Of a DNA stretch of 39,874 bases, positions 33,425 to 39,874 are shown piece after piece (within the stretch, counting starts at the first letter, position 1; each line of letters begins with the position of its first letter). The translations under genes and the position numbers were made by a program. The stretch lies in assembly GCA_013287965.1 (NCBI GenBank), contig JABDCU010000015.1, positions 1 through 39,874 on the forward strand, read 5' to 3'. The notes under the pieces are model-generated. The model worked only from the letters and a program-made list of their open reading frames with translations, did no database searches and was not told the origin of the DNA. This stretch comes from Candidatus Omnitrophota bacterium (GTDB taxonomy: Bacteria > Omnitrophota > Gorgyraeia > Zapsychrales > Fredricksoniimonadaceae).

Positions 33425-33572
33425 AGTTCCCTCCAATGATTTTCCGCTTTTGTACGGATGAAGCTTTCTTGGCTTCCCTTAATACGGCTCTTATACGCTT
33501 CCATTCTTGCGCTATAGGCTTTCTTATAAGCCGTTCAACTGGATGATATTTACTATAGTTTGTTATTACCAT
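33405..33572 (-). CDS. Small unknown basic protein (55 aa)
   Basis: A 55-residue very basic protein (starting MVITNYSKYHPVERLIRKPI, with WKRIRAVLREAKKASSVQKR). GAAGG precedes ATG 33572. It overlaps the resolvase gene by 20 bases and may be the first gene of this module. Charge suggests nucleic-acid binding. A weak promoter (TTGTAA 33609-33614, TAAGAT 33587-33592, 16-base spacer) lies upstream, just after the terminator of the RHH gene. Confidence 0.5.
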   Translation of the reverse strand: MVITNYSKYHPVERLIRKPIAQEWKRIRAVLREAKKASSVQKRKIIGGNYGQSNN

Positions 33573-33611
33573 ACAACTTACCTTCAATCTTATTTTATTA
33601 CCTACAAGTTA

Positions 33612-33640
33612 CAAAAAATCCTCATTCTTTAGAAATGAGG
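33612..33640 (-). terminator. Intrinsic terminator of the RHH gene
   Basis: CCTCATT (33620-33626) pairs with AATGAGG (33634-33640). Reading on the minus strand the hairpin is followed by a run of six T residues (33614-33619), three bases past the stop codon of the RHH gene. Confidence 0.75.
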
Positions 33641-33643
33641 AAA

Positions 33644-33790
33644 TTATTCCCTATGCTTTTCCAAAAATTCTAATAATGCCTTCTCCACAACTTCCCCGTA
33701 TGTTAAATTCCTCTTAATCGCATAAATCTTGACTTCTTTTATGAGGTCGGGGTCAACTGTGATTGTATGTTTTATTTTATCTTTAGCCAT
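33644..33790 (-). CDS. Ribbon-helix-helix (CopG-like) protein, 48 aa
   Basis: A 48-residue frame reads MAKDKIKHTITVDPDLIKEV then KIYAIKRNLTYGEVVEKALL and a short tail. HTITVDPDLIKEVKIYA is the beta-strand and first helix of the RHH fold, and LTYGEVVEKALLEFL is the second helix, the arrangement of CopG/Arc/ParD-type DNA-binding proteins. It has a promoter and a strong terminator of its own. No toxin partner adjoins, so a plasmid-copy or element repressor, or a small DNA-binding regulator, fits better than an antitoxin. No ribosome site is seen before the ATG. Confidence 0.8.
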   Translation of the reverse strand: MAKDKIKHTITVDPDLIKEVKIYAIKRNLTYGEVVEKALLEFLEKHRE

Positions 33791-33800
33791 ATCTAATTAA

Positions 33801-33829
33801 AGAATACCATATAATAATAAAGTATGCAA
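33801..33829 (-). promoter_or_regulatory. Possible promoter of the RHH gene
   Basis: On the minus strand TTGCAT (33824-33829), a 17-base spacer and TATTCT (33801-33806) lie ten bases before the ATG at 33790. This would leave almost no leader, consistent with the absence of a ribosome site. The surroundings are very AT-rich, so other -10 choices exist. Confidence 0.4.
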
Positions 33830-34258
33830 GTAATAATGATAAGATTTTTTAATATTCTTTCAATTCTCCGTCAAGAAATTGAAAACGTATGTTAAGATAA
33901 CTCAAGATACCCCCTCCCTGGGGTCTTTAGTTTTAAAAAGCAAAATGGCCCCCTTCAAGAACCTCAACTATACAAACGCCTTCGGGATGCGATACCACTC
34001 GGGTCATAGTCGGCATCGGTATCACTTTCAGGAAAACCAATGGGGCACTTTTATTTTTAAACCATCCCCGACGGGGGCCTGGGTGTTTAGTTCCAAAAAC
34101 CTTTTTCCTGGGGAAAAGGCCGACCCACATTTTTTTATAGGACTCATTTTTTGAATCATTGTTCATTTCCGAAAAAGGTCGAAGCAATCACAGGCTGGTA
34201 ATAAGCCCTGCAAGGCTATTGGATTTCTGAACCTTATCCATAAGAACGGTAAATGCCT
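33830..34258. other. Region without a convincing gene; repeats and hairpins
   Basis: TTTCAATT (33858-33865) and AATTGAAA (33877-33884) form an inverted repeat upstream of the RHH promoter, a possible operator. Further on, ACCCC/GGGGT (33909-33924) makes a small hairpin. Two imperfect copies of CTGGG..TTTAGTT..AAAAA occur at 33918-33940 and 34079-34100. Open frames of 80-90 codons cross on both strands, but none has a ribosome site; this may be a decayed gene or an RNA. It separates the recombination genes from the copper block. Confidence 0.45.
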
Positions 34259-34498
34259 TTACATAGGGCATCTTTTATTTAGTGACCCTTTGCTCTTAAA
34301 CCAATTCTTTAATTTAATGATTCCTTTACCCAGCAATGCAAAAACACCTCCTACCATTACTCCTACACCTATGCCCGCTGGACATCCAGGCTTACCGCAA
34401 AAAGGGCAAGTGGACGAGGACATTAAATAACCAGTCGAACCAAAAAACCAGGATTTACATGTTGAAGACCTAAAAAATTGTTTTATTTTTTCAAACAT
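34259..34498 (-). CDS. Small Cys-containing membrane protein (79 aa)
   Basis: A 79-residue protein with a Cys cluster (STCPFCGKPGCPAG, residues 29-42) followed by one hydrophobic helix (GIGVGVMVGGVFALLGKGII) and a basic tail. CPFC-type pairs can bind metal or form disulfides. The start lies two bases past the upstream stop (TAAAAATG) without a ribosome site, so it is probably translated by coupling. Last gene of the copper operon; its job is unknown, but co-transcription with cusBA points to metal handling. Confidence 0.6.
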   Translation of the reverse strand: MFEKIKQFFRSSTCKSWFFGSTGYLMSSSTCPFCGKPGCPAGIGVGVMVGGVFALLGKGIIKLKNWFKSKGSLNKRCPM

Positions 34499-34500
34499 TT

Positions 34501-34809
34501 TTATTGTCCATTTGTTGTGTTTTGGGCCACCTGTGCATCGGCAATCTTGCTATACTTTTCAGGATTACTTTGGAAAGTTGAGATACAACCGCCACAACAT
34601 AGATGATAGATTTTGCCGTTGTATTCTTGTGTAACACCTGGCCCCATCACGCCAATCTGTCTTCCCGAAACAGGACAAAATTTATTGCCTGCATCTATTG
34701 GCTGGGATGATGTTGATTGCATTGATTCTGGTACTGGTGTTTGCTGGGCAAAAATCAAACCACTACCCAATAAAGTAAATCCTAATACTAATGTTAAAAT
34801 TTTATTCAT
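34501..34809 (-). CDS. Secreted YHS/TRASH-like metal-binding protein
   Basis: A 102-residue exported protein: signal peptide (1-21, cleavage near IFAQQ), a Ser/Pro linker, then a YHS/TRASH-type domain. C45 in NKFCPVSGRQIG and the IYHLCCGGCISTF motif (C71, C72, C75) are the metal-binding cysteines, followed by NPEKYSKI, the usual FxxNPEKY end. These domains bind copper or other soft metals, often next to efflux pumps. AAGGAGG precedes the ATG, which overlaps the cusA stop as ATGA, so it is made with the pump and may hand copper over or sense it in the periplasm. Confidence 0.85.
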   Translation of the reverse strand: MNKILTLVLGFTLLGSGLIFAQQTPVPESMQSTSSQPIDAGNKFCPVSGRQIGVMGPGVTQEYNGKIYHLCCGGCISTFQSNPEKYSKIADAQVAQNTTNGQ

Positions 34810-37800
34810 ACCGCCTCCTTGTGATTTTTATTTTGTTTAAGTTTACCCTTTAACTCAAATTTAGATTTCCAAATATAATAAATGGCTGGATATACCAATA
34901 GCCCAAGAATAAATGAGGTCACAAGGCCGCCGACCATTGGTGCGGCAATGCGTTTCATTACATCTGCCCCCGCACCTGTTGACCACATGATAGGCAATAG
35001 ACCTACAAATGCCGCCATGACTGTCATCATCTTGGGTCGAAGACGCCGCACAGAACCTTGAACAATCGCATCTTTTAAATCTTCATCTGTATTCATTTGT
35101 TTACGCTCAATGGCCTCCTTATAGGCCAACTCCATAAATAGGAGCAGTAAGACGCCCGTTTCAGCATCAAGCCCCATCAGCGCAATCATTCCCACCCATA
35201 CAGCAATGGAGACGTTATAGCCTAACGCCCACAAAAGCCATACCGCTCCAATTAAAGAAAACGGCACGGACAATAACACAATGCCTGTTTGAACCATAGA
35301 CCTTGTGTTCATGTATAGAAGAAAGGCAATGATAAAAATGGTCAGCGGCAAAACCACTTTTAACCGTTCACGCACACGGAGCATATTCTCGTACTGACCG
35401 CTCCACAGGAGGTCATAGCCTTGAGGTAGTTGTAATTGTTGACTCACAACCCTCTTGGCTTCTTCAACGTAGGAACCTATATCACGCCCTGCCACATCAA
35501 CATAAACGTAACCCGCCAACATGCCATTTTCATTACGAATCATGGCGGGGCCTGTACGCAGAACAATATCGGCCACCTGCTCTATTGGAATTTGTGCCCC
35601 CGAAGGTGTGGCTATAAAAACGTGTTTTAATTTTTCCACACTATCTCTTAGTTCCCTCGGATAACGTACATTGACAGTGTATCTCTCCTGGCCTTCAATG
35701 GTAGTTGTTACATCTTCCCCACCGATGGCTGAACCGATAGTCATTTGTACGTCATGGACAGAGAGACCATAACGGGCCAACTCATCCCTTTTGATGTCAA
35801 AATCCAAAAAGTATCCTCCTGCTGTGCGTTCAGCATAGACACTTCTTGTTCCAGGAACATCTTTAATAATCCTTTCGAGTTGGGTTCCAATACGTTCAAT
35901 TTCGTTAATGTCTGAACCCAAAATTTTGATACCAATGGGAGTCCTTATCCCTGTTGAGAGCATATCAATACGATTCTTAATGGGCATAGTCCAGGCATTA
36001 GTGCTTCCAGGAATCTGCAAAACTGTGTCCATTTGGTCTATGAGTTCTTGATGAGAAATATGGTCAGGCCAAAATGGAAGCAATGGTTTTTGCAATAAGT
36101 CTGGCAATCCTGAATACCACCGATGAATCTTAGGCCATTGGCTTTCTGGTTTTAAAAGCACCACTGTTTCCATCATTGAAAGAGGTGCAGGGTCAGTTGA
36201 GCTTCCCATACGCCCAGCTTTACCCCAAACACTCTCTACTTCGGAGAAACTTTTAAGGAGTGCATCCTGTGTCTGTAGTAATTTACCTGCTTCGGGGGCT
36301 GAAATCCCAGGCATGGTCACAGGCATGTACAAAATACTTCCCTCCCATAACGGCGGCATAAACTCTGACCCTAATTTCAAATACACAGGGATTGTCGTTA
36401 ATAACAAAATGACTGCCCCTGCAATAATGTGTTTGGGATATTTTAAAACGAACCGACACACTGGTTCATAGAAGCGAAATAAAACACGACTGACAGGATG
36501 TTGTTCCTCGGGATAATATTTGCCAACAAGTAAAGCATTAGCAATCTTTGACCTGTAGGGCTTGACCCGCAAAAGCAACATTCGTAAAGCTGGATTAAAG
36601 GTCACAACTAAAATGGCCGCAATAGCCATCGAAAAGGTCTTAGACCATGCCAACGGTTTAAATAGCCGCCCTTCCTGGTCAACCAAGGTAAAAATAGGCA
36701 GGAATGAAACTGCAATGACCAGCAATGAAAAGAATACTGCTGGGCCGACTTCTTTCAGGGCTTTAAGACAGACCTGTTGATAATCTTCCTTTCGCCCACC
36801 AGCCTCCCAATATTCCAGATGCTTATAAACATTCTCCATCTGAACAATAGCACCATCTACCAAAACACCTATAGAAATGGCTATCCCAGCTAATGACATG
36901 ATATTCGATGTAAGTTTCATGCCTAATAAGGGAATAAACGAAAGAATAACAGCTATCGGGATTGTGATGATGGGAATAAACGCAGATGGGAAATGCCATA
37001 GAAAAAAGAGAATCACGAGGCTGACGACAATCATTTCTTCGGTGAGTTGATGCCGTAGATTATCAATGGCCCTTAAAATTAATTCGGAACGGTCATAAGT
37101 CACTTTAATCTCAACACCAGGCGGCAGGGATGGTTGAATTTCTTTGAGTTTCTCCTTAACATTGTTGATGACATTAAGGGCATTTTCCCCAAAACGCATC
37201 ACAATCGTACCGCCGACCACATCCCCTTTACCGTCTAAATCAGATAGGCCACGGCGAAGTTCTGGCCCTATGCCTACCCTTGCTACATTCTTGACCAGAA
37301 TCGGCGTACCATTTTGGTCGGTGCTTACAACAATGTTCTCCAAATCTTGAACAGTTTTCACATACCCATGACCTCGCACCATATACTCCGCCCCGCTAAA
37401 ATCCACAAGACCGCCGCCTGTTTCCTCATTCCCTTCACGAACAGCATCCATAAGTTTTGTTATCGGGATTTTGTAAACCAATAACTTGTTGGGGTCAGCA
37501 GTAATTTGATACTGTTTAACAAAACCACCCAAGGAAGCTACCTCTGCAACACCTGGCACACTTTGAAGATAATAGCGTAAGTACCAATCTTGAAAGCTAC
37601 GTAATTGCTGTAGGTCATGCTTACCGCTTTTATCTACCAAAACATATTGAAAAACCCAGCCAACGCCCGTCGCATCAGGGCCTAACTCTGTTTTTACCCC
37701 ATTAGGTAATTGAGGGATTATCTTACTTAAATATTCCAGCACACGGCTCCTGGCCCAATAAATATCCGTACCATCCTTAAAAATTACATACACATAAGAA

Positions 37801-38102
37801 AATCCAAAATCAGAAAAACCACGAATGGCCTTAACACCAGGCGCACCTAACAAAGCGGAAACTATAGGATAGGTGACTTGATTTTCAATCACATCGGGAC
37901 TTTGTTCCCAGCGTGAATAGATAATGACCTGTGAATCAGAAAGGTCAGGGATAGCATCCAACGGAATATTTTGGATAGACCAAATGGCGGCCACCAAAGT
38001 AACAGTCACACAAATGATGACTAAATATTTATTCTTGGCTGAAAAGCCAATCAATCTTTCAATCCATCCTTCCTTTCTCTCTATATTATTAGCCATTACC
38101 AT
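34806..38102 (-). CDS. cusA: Copper/silver efflux RND pump, CusA type
   Basis: A 1098-residue inner-membrane HME-RND transporter with 12 membrane helices and two large periplasmic loops. Helix 4 has the proton-relay acid in IGVLVDGAIVQMENVYKH. The methionine triad of Cu(I)/Ag(I) pumps is present by context: YMPVTMPGISAPEAG, PLSMMETVVLLKPESQW, and RNRIDMLSTGIRTPIGIKI. The opening NIPLDAIPDLSDSQVIIYS and LGPDATGVGWVFQYVL are strongly CusA. With CusB and an outer-membrane channel it exports the ion from the periplasm. AGGAGG sits before ATG 38102; the second ATG (38096) is equally possible. The gene overlaps cusB and the YHS gene. Confidence 0.94.
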   Translation of the reverse strand: MVMANNIERKEGWIERLIGFSAKNKYLVIICVTVTLVAAIWSIQNIPLDAIPDLSDSQVIIYSRWEQSPDVIENQVTYPIVSALLGAPGVKAIRGFSDFGFSYVYVIFKDGTDIYWARSRVLEYLSKIIPQLPNGVKTELGPDATGVGWVFQYVLVDKSGKHDLQQLRSFQDWYLRYYLQSVPGVAEVASLGGFVKQYQITADPNKLLVYKIPITKLMDAVREGNEETGGGLVDFSGAEYMVRGHGYVKTVQDLENIVVSTDQNGTPILVKNVARVGIGPELRRGLSDLDGKGDVVGGTIVMRFGENALNVINNVKEKLKEIQPSLPPGVEIKVTYDRSELILRAIDNLRHQLTEEMIVVSLVILFFLWHFPSAFIPIITIPIAVILSFIPLLGMKLTSNIMSLAGIAISIGVLVDGAIVQMENVYKHLEYWEAGGRKEDYQQVCLKALKEVGPAVFFSLLVIAVSFLPIFTLVDQEGRLFKPLAWSKTFSMAIAAILVVTFNPALRMLLLRVKPYRSKIANALLVGKYYPEEQHPVSRVLFRFYEPVCRFVLKYPKHIIAGAVILLLTTIPVYLKLGSEFMPPLWEGSILYMPVTMPGISAPEAGKLLQTQDALLKSFSEVESVWGKAGRMGSSTDPAPLSMMETVVLLKPESQWPKIHRWYSGLPDLLQKPLLPFWPDHISHQELIDQMDTVLQIPGSTNAWTMPIKNRIDMLSTGIRTPIGIKILGSDINEIERIGTQLERIIKDVPGTRSVYAERTAGGYFLDFDIKRDELARYGLSVHDVQMTIGSAIGGEDVTTTIEGQERYTVNVRYPRELRDSVEKLKHVFIATPSGAQIPIEQVADIVLRTGPAMIRNENGMLAGYVYVDVAGRDIGSYVEEAKRVVSQQLQLPQGYDLLWSGQYENMLRVRERLKVVLPLTIFIIAFLLYMNTRSMVQTGIVLLSVPFSLIGAVWLLWALGYNVSIAVWVGMIALMGLDAETGVLLLLFMELAYKEAIERKQMNTDEDLKDAIVQGSVRRLRPKMMTVMAAFVGLLPIMWSTGAGADVMKRIAAPMVGGLVTSFILGLLVYPAIYYIWKSKFELKGKLKQNKNHKEAV

Positions 38103-39150
38103 TGCCCTCCTGTAGACTCGCTTGGATACGGCTTTCTGAATCAAGAAGGAAGCTCCCACTAACCGCAATCCGTTCACCTTCCTTTAAACCTGATTTGACT
38201 TCAAAACCATCATCTGTTTCCCAACCAGTTTGAATCTCTCGAGGTTGGAAGGTGTCTCCATCTTTGACAAAGACAATTTTGCGTAAACCTGTATCCATGA
38301 CTGCTTCTCTTGGAACAACGATGGACTCATTTAATTCAACAGGCATTGATACATTTACAAACATATTGGATTTAAGACTATTCCCTTCAAGCCAGATATG
38401 CGCCCGAGCAGTGCGGGATACAGGGTCAATAATGGGGTCAATATTACGCACTGTTCCTTCTAATGTTTCATGGTACGCTGGCACTTCAACGATGGCCTTC
38501 TGTCCAACATCAACAAATCCCAAATCATCCTCAAAAATTTGGACAAAGACCTGAACTTCATCCCCATGAGCTACTAATAAGCTGTGGTCAGGGAATTTGT
38601 TTTGCTGTAATTGAGCAATAGTTTCTTCTGTTGCTCCCATGTGGTATAAATCCAATTCTTGTTCTTTAAGTTTTCTTTGGGCATCCTGAATCGTATAACT
38701 GCCCTGATTTAAACGACGGTCAAGACGAACATAAGCAATGTAGTCCTCTACATATTTTACTTCCGCCTCATAAAGGTCTGGGTCGTAGGCCACCATACCA
38801 GCGGCCCTGATAGTTTTAGTGACAGTCTTTTTGCCAACGAGGACGGTATCAACACCAGCTAACTGTTGTTTTTGTTGGGATATATCAACGGCTACATAAC
38901 CTGGTATCCCTGTGGAAGGCGTGGCGGATTCCTGATTGTGTTGATGCCCTGGAACAAGAGCCATGCCGCAAATGGGGCATACCCCAGGCTTATCACTTTT
39001 TATCCAGGGGTGCATTGGGCAATACCAAACTTGCTTTTGTCCCTGAACGTGACGGGTAAACGACCTTCGTTCCCTTGAATTGAACCAACCTATACCAACT
39101 ACAAAAATTGCGAGAACTACTAATAGAATGATGTATTTTCTTTTATCCAT
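38089..39150 (-). CDS. cusB: RND periplasmic adaptor CusB with N-terminal heavy-metal-binding domain
   Basis: A 353-residue membrane-fusion protein. A membrane anchor (5-22) precedes a heavy-metal-binding domain (42-66: WYCPMHPWIKSDKPGVCPIC then GMALVPG) with C44, H47, C58 and C61 as ligands. Next are barrel-sandwich and short hairpin regions (about 95-205), a beta-barrel (VPAYHETLEGTVRNIDPIID) and a membrane-proximal domain (VVPREAVMDTGLRKIVFVKD). It is on the short side for CusB. It links CusA to an outer-membrane channel and passes metal on. AGGAAGG precedes ATG 39150. It overlaps cusA by 14 bases. No outer-membrane partner is in view. Confidence 0.9.
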   Translation of the reverse strand: MDKRKYIILLVVLAIFVVGIGWFNSRERRSFTRHVQGQKQVWYCPMHPWIKSDKPGVCPICGMALVPGHQHNQESATPSTGIPGYVAVDISQQKQQLAGVDTVLVGKKTVTKTIRAAGMVAYDPDLYEAEVKYVEDYIAYVRLDRRLNQGSYTIQDAQRKLKEQELDLYHMGATEETIAQLQQNKFPDHSLLVAHGDEVQVFVQIFEDDLGFVDVGQKAIVEVPAYHETLEGTVRNIDPIIDPVSRTARAHIWLEGNSLKSNMFVNVSMPVELNESIVVPREAVMDTGLRKIVFVKDGDTFQPREIQTGWETDDGFEVKSGLKEGERIAVSGSFLLDSESRIQASLQEGNGNG

Positions 39151-39171
39151 AGACCTTCCTTGGTTTAAAAA

Positions 39172-39205
39172 CACAAAAACCTTTCAGACAAAATGTGTGA
39201 AAGGT
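39172..39205 (-). terminator. Intrinsic terminator or attenuator just upstream of cusB
   Basis: ACCTTTCA (39198-39205 on the minus strand) pairs with TGAAAGGT (39179-39186) across an 11-base loop and is followed by TTTT-GTG-TTTTT on the minus strand. It lies between the secreted Cys/His gene and cusB, ending about 21 bases before the cusB ATG. There is too little room for a separate promoter after it, so it probably allows partial read-through or is regulated. Confidence 0.65.
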
Positions 39206-39227
39206 AAAGATGATTTAAAACAAGGAA

Positions 39228-39614
39228 TTAAATACGAAGGGTGAACGTCCTAAGATAAAGGGGAATGAAACTTGCAGTTAGTGGCGGACTGCCACGGGGA
39301 TAGCTTGATATAAGAGAAGGCAAAAAAGGTGTTGTTAAATGCTTATCAAAAAAATTTGGTATAGAAGTTGTCGGTGAGGAAAAAGAAATAGCATGACTAT
39401 GTGAAATTTCGGCACTTGTTAAATGGTACAAACAACCTTCTGTGGGATTCGAGGATTTGCTATGAGAAGAACCTTGGGTTGCACAATCCTTGCACATGGA
39501 AGGCTTGTGCAGTTGCTCCATCACGGCTGACCCAATACAACAACATATAACCGTCGCAACGAACATGCTCACGGTCAGTAATGAGGAAATAAATATTTTA
39601 GAAATCTTTCCCAT
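39228..39614 (-). CDS. Secreted Cys/His-containing protein upstream of cusBA
   Basis: A 128-residue protein. A hydrophobic segment (about 7-29, with three consecutive Cys) is a signal peptide or anchor. The mature part begins with SMCKDCATQGSSHSK (C41, C44), C61 and several His (ISHSHAISF), then a Pro/Ser-rich tail of unclear structure (LPSLISSYPRGSPPLTASFI). Such short exported Cys/His proteins often precede cus-type operons and could bind metal. The frame extends to 39641, but ATG 39614 begins a normal signal sequence; no ribosome site decides the start. Confidence 0.6.
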   Translation of the reverse strand: MGKISKIFISSLLTVSMFVATVICCCIGSAVMEQLHKPSMCKDCATQGSSHSKSSNPTEGCLYHLTSAEISHSHAISFSSPTTSIPNFFDKHLTTPFLPSLISSYPRGSPPLTASFIPLYLRTFTLRI

Positions 39615-39688
39615 ACATTTAAAATATAACATGCGAATCAAAAAAAGTCCAATGAATGAATCACGGGCTGAATAAAATAAAGCTTATT

Positions 39689-39844
39689 TTACACTCTGGT
39701 TCTTTTGCCTAAATTCAATACAATCATAAAATAAACAAAAACTAAAGGTGGGACTGCTACACAAAAACAAATTACGAGTAAATTGAGTATTCCACCACCC
39801 CAGTTGAAATTCCTGTAATTTCTATTTCTATCACCATATGCCAT
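39689..39844 (-). CDS. Small membrane protein (51 aa, or the end of a longer one)
   Basis: A 51-codon frame from ATG 39844 reads MAYGDRNRNYRNFNWGGGIL and continues into a single hydrophobic stretch (LLVICFCVAVPPLVFVYFMI) with a basic end. The frame stays open to the window edge, so a longer protein starting outside cannot be excluded. No family recognised. An AT-only dyad around the stop (39673-39692) may act as a weak terminator. Confidence 0.45.
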   Translation of the reverse strand: MAYGDRNRNYRNFNWGGGILNLLVICFCVAVPPLVFVYFMIVLNLGKRTRV

Positions 39845-39874
39845 AAACCTAAGCACCCGTCTTCTGTAGGCTCC

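Larger units (their letters stand above)
22747..33790. mobile_element. Integrative element (recombinase/primase region; right end uncertain)
   Basis: All genes in this stretch read leftward, are AT-richer than the backbone and are of mobile-element type: a large serine recombinase at the edge, a PrimPol-like primase/ATPase, a tyrosine-recombinase homologue, a small serine resolvase, an RHH protein and many short unknown genes. A large serine recombinase next to its attachment site is the usual layout. No conjugation, capsid or terminase gene is seen, so it is not an obvious phage or self-transmissible element. The copper block at 34259-39874 may be its cargo, in which case the element extends past the window. 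Confidence 0.65.

Noticed and set aside
33644-33790. Antitoxin of a toxin-antitoxin pair
   Set aside because: The gene has its own terminator directly after the stop, and the neighbouring 55-residue gene does not resemble a toxin.
33879-34154. A 91-codon plus-strand frame and an 84-codon minus-strand frame as genes
   Set aside because: The plus frame begins with TTG, neither frame has a ribosome site, and neither protein looks like a known family. Kept only as part of the repeat-bearing region.
22747-39874. Prophage
   Set aside because: No capsid, terminase, portal, tail or lysis genes are visible in the region.
1-39874. CRISPR arrays, rRNA and tRNA genes
   Set aside because: No regularly spaced repeats, no rRNA-like stretches and no complete cloverleaf were found when reading both strands by eye.

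Overview
The window looks like a chromosomal segment of a Gram-negative bacterium of intermediate GC content. The marks are undecaprenyl-phosphate recycling, System II cytochrome c maturation, a CusA-type RND pump and YceI. The mix (MORN protein, DUF6515-like protein, ELM1-like protein, two divergent membrane glycosyltransferases, many AAGGA/GGAGG ribosome sites, long ATGA-coupled operons) resembles candidate-phylum genomes such as Omnitrophota. That placement is an impression: there is no rRNA or marker gene here to fix it.

Backbone, 1-22711. On the minus strand a two-component cassette (excisionase-like HTH fused to a receiver, a membrane-anchored histidine kinase, and a receiver-kinase hybrid cut by the window edge) runs off the left end. 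Next come a DUF6515-like secreted protein and a MORN-repeat protein, ended by a perfectly palindromic terminator. An operon reading down from 8996 carries a 2OG-Fe(II) oxygenase, an ELM1-family protein, a large unknown protein, a KirBac-type channel with an abnormal selectivity filter, a small membrane protein and a FluC fluoride channel. A glycan block follows (six-hairpin glycosidase, GT4 glycosyltransferase, UppP), then a YceI-ResB-CcsA operon. A CNNM/CorC protein and a TM-helix-repeat protein converge on each other. Two paralogous multi-pass glycosyltransferases diverge from a shared intergenic region, and a polysaccharide deacetylase closes the backbone. Three genes (16603, 20383, 9937) have a sigma70-like -10 box ending six bases before the ATG, which implies leaderless mRNAs.

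Integrated element, from about 22712 to at least 33790. The DNA is visibly more AT-rich. One module reads leftward from a PrimPol-type primase/ATPase through small proteins and a catalytically degenerate tyrosine-recombinase homologue to a large serine recombinase at the left edge. A second module holds a small serine resolvase and a string of unknown small proteins, and upstream of it is an orphan ribbon-helix-helix protein with its own promoter and terminator. Between the modules is about 1 kb of non-coding DNA with an inverted repeat upstream of the primase and a GC-rich stretch with pseudoknot-like pairing; it is a candidate origin and/or structured RNA.

Metal-resistance block, 34259-39874. 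A cusBA-type copper/silver efflux operon (CusB with an N-terminal metal-binding domain, CusA with the methionine triad) is followed by a secreted YHS/TRASH-like protein and a small cysteine-containing protein. It is preceded by a secreted Cys/His protein and a small membrane protein. An intrinsic-terminator-like hairpin sits just upstream of cusB. This block is probably cargo of the element or a neighbouring island. No outer-membrane factor is in view.
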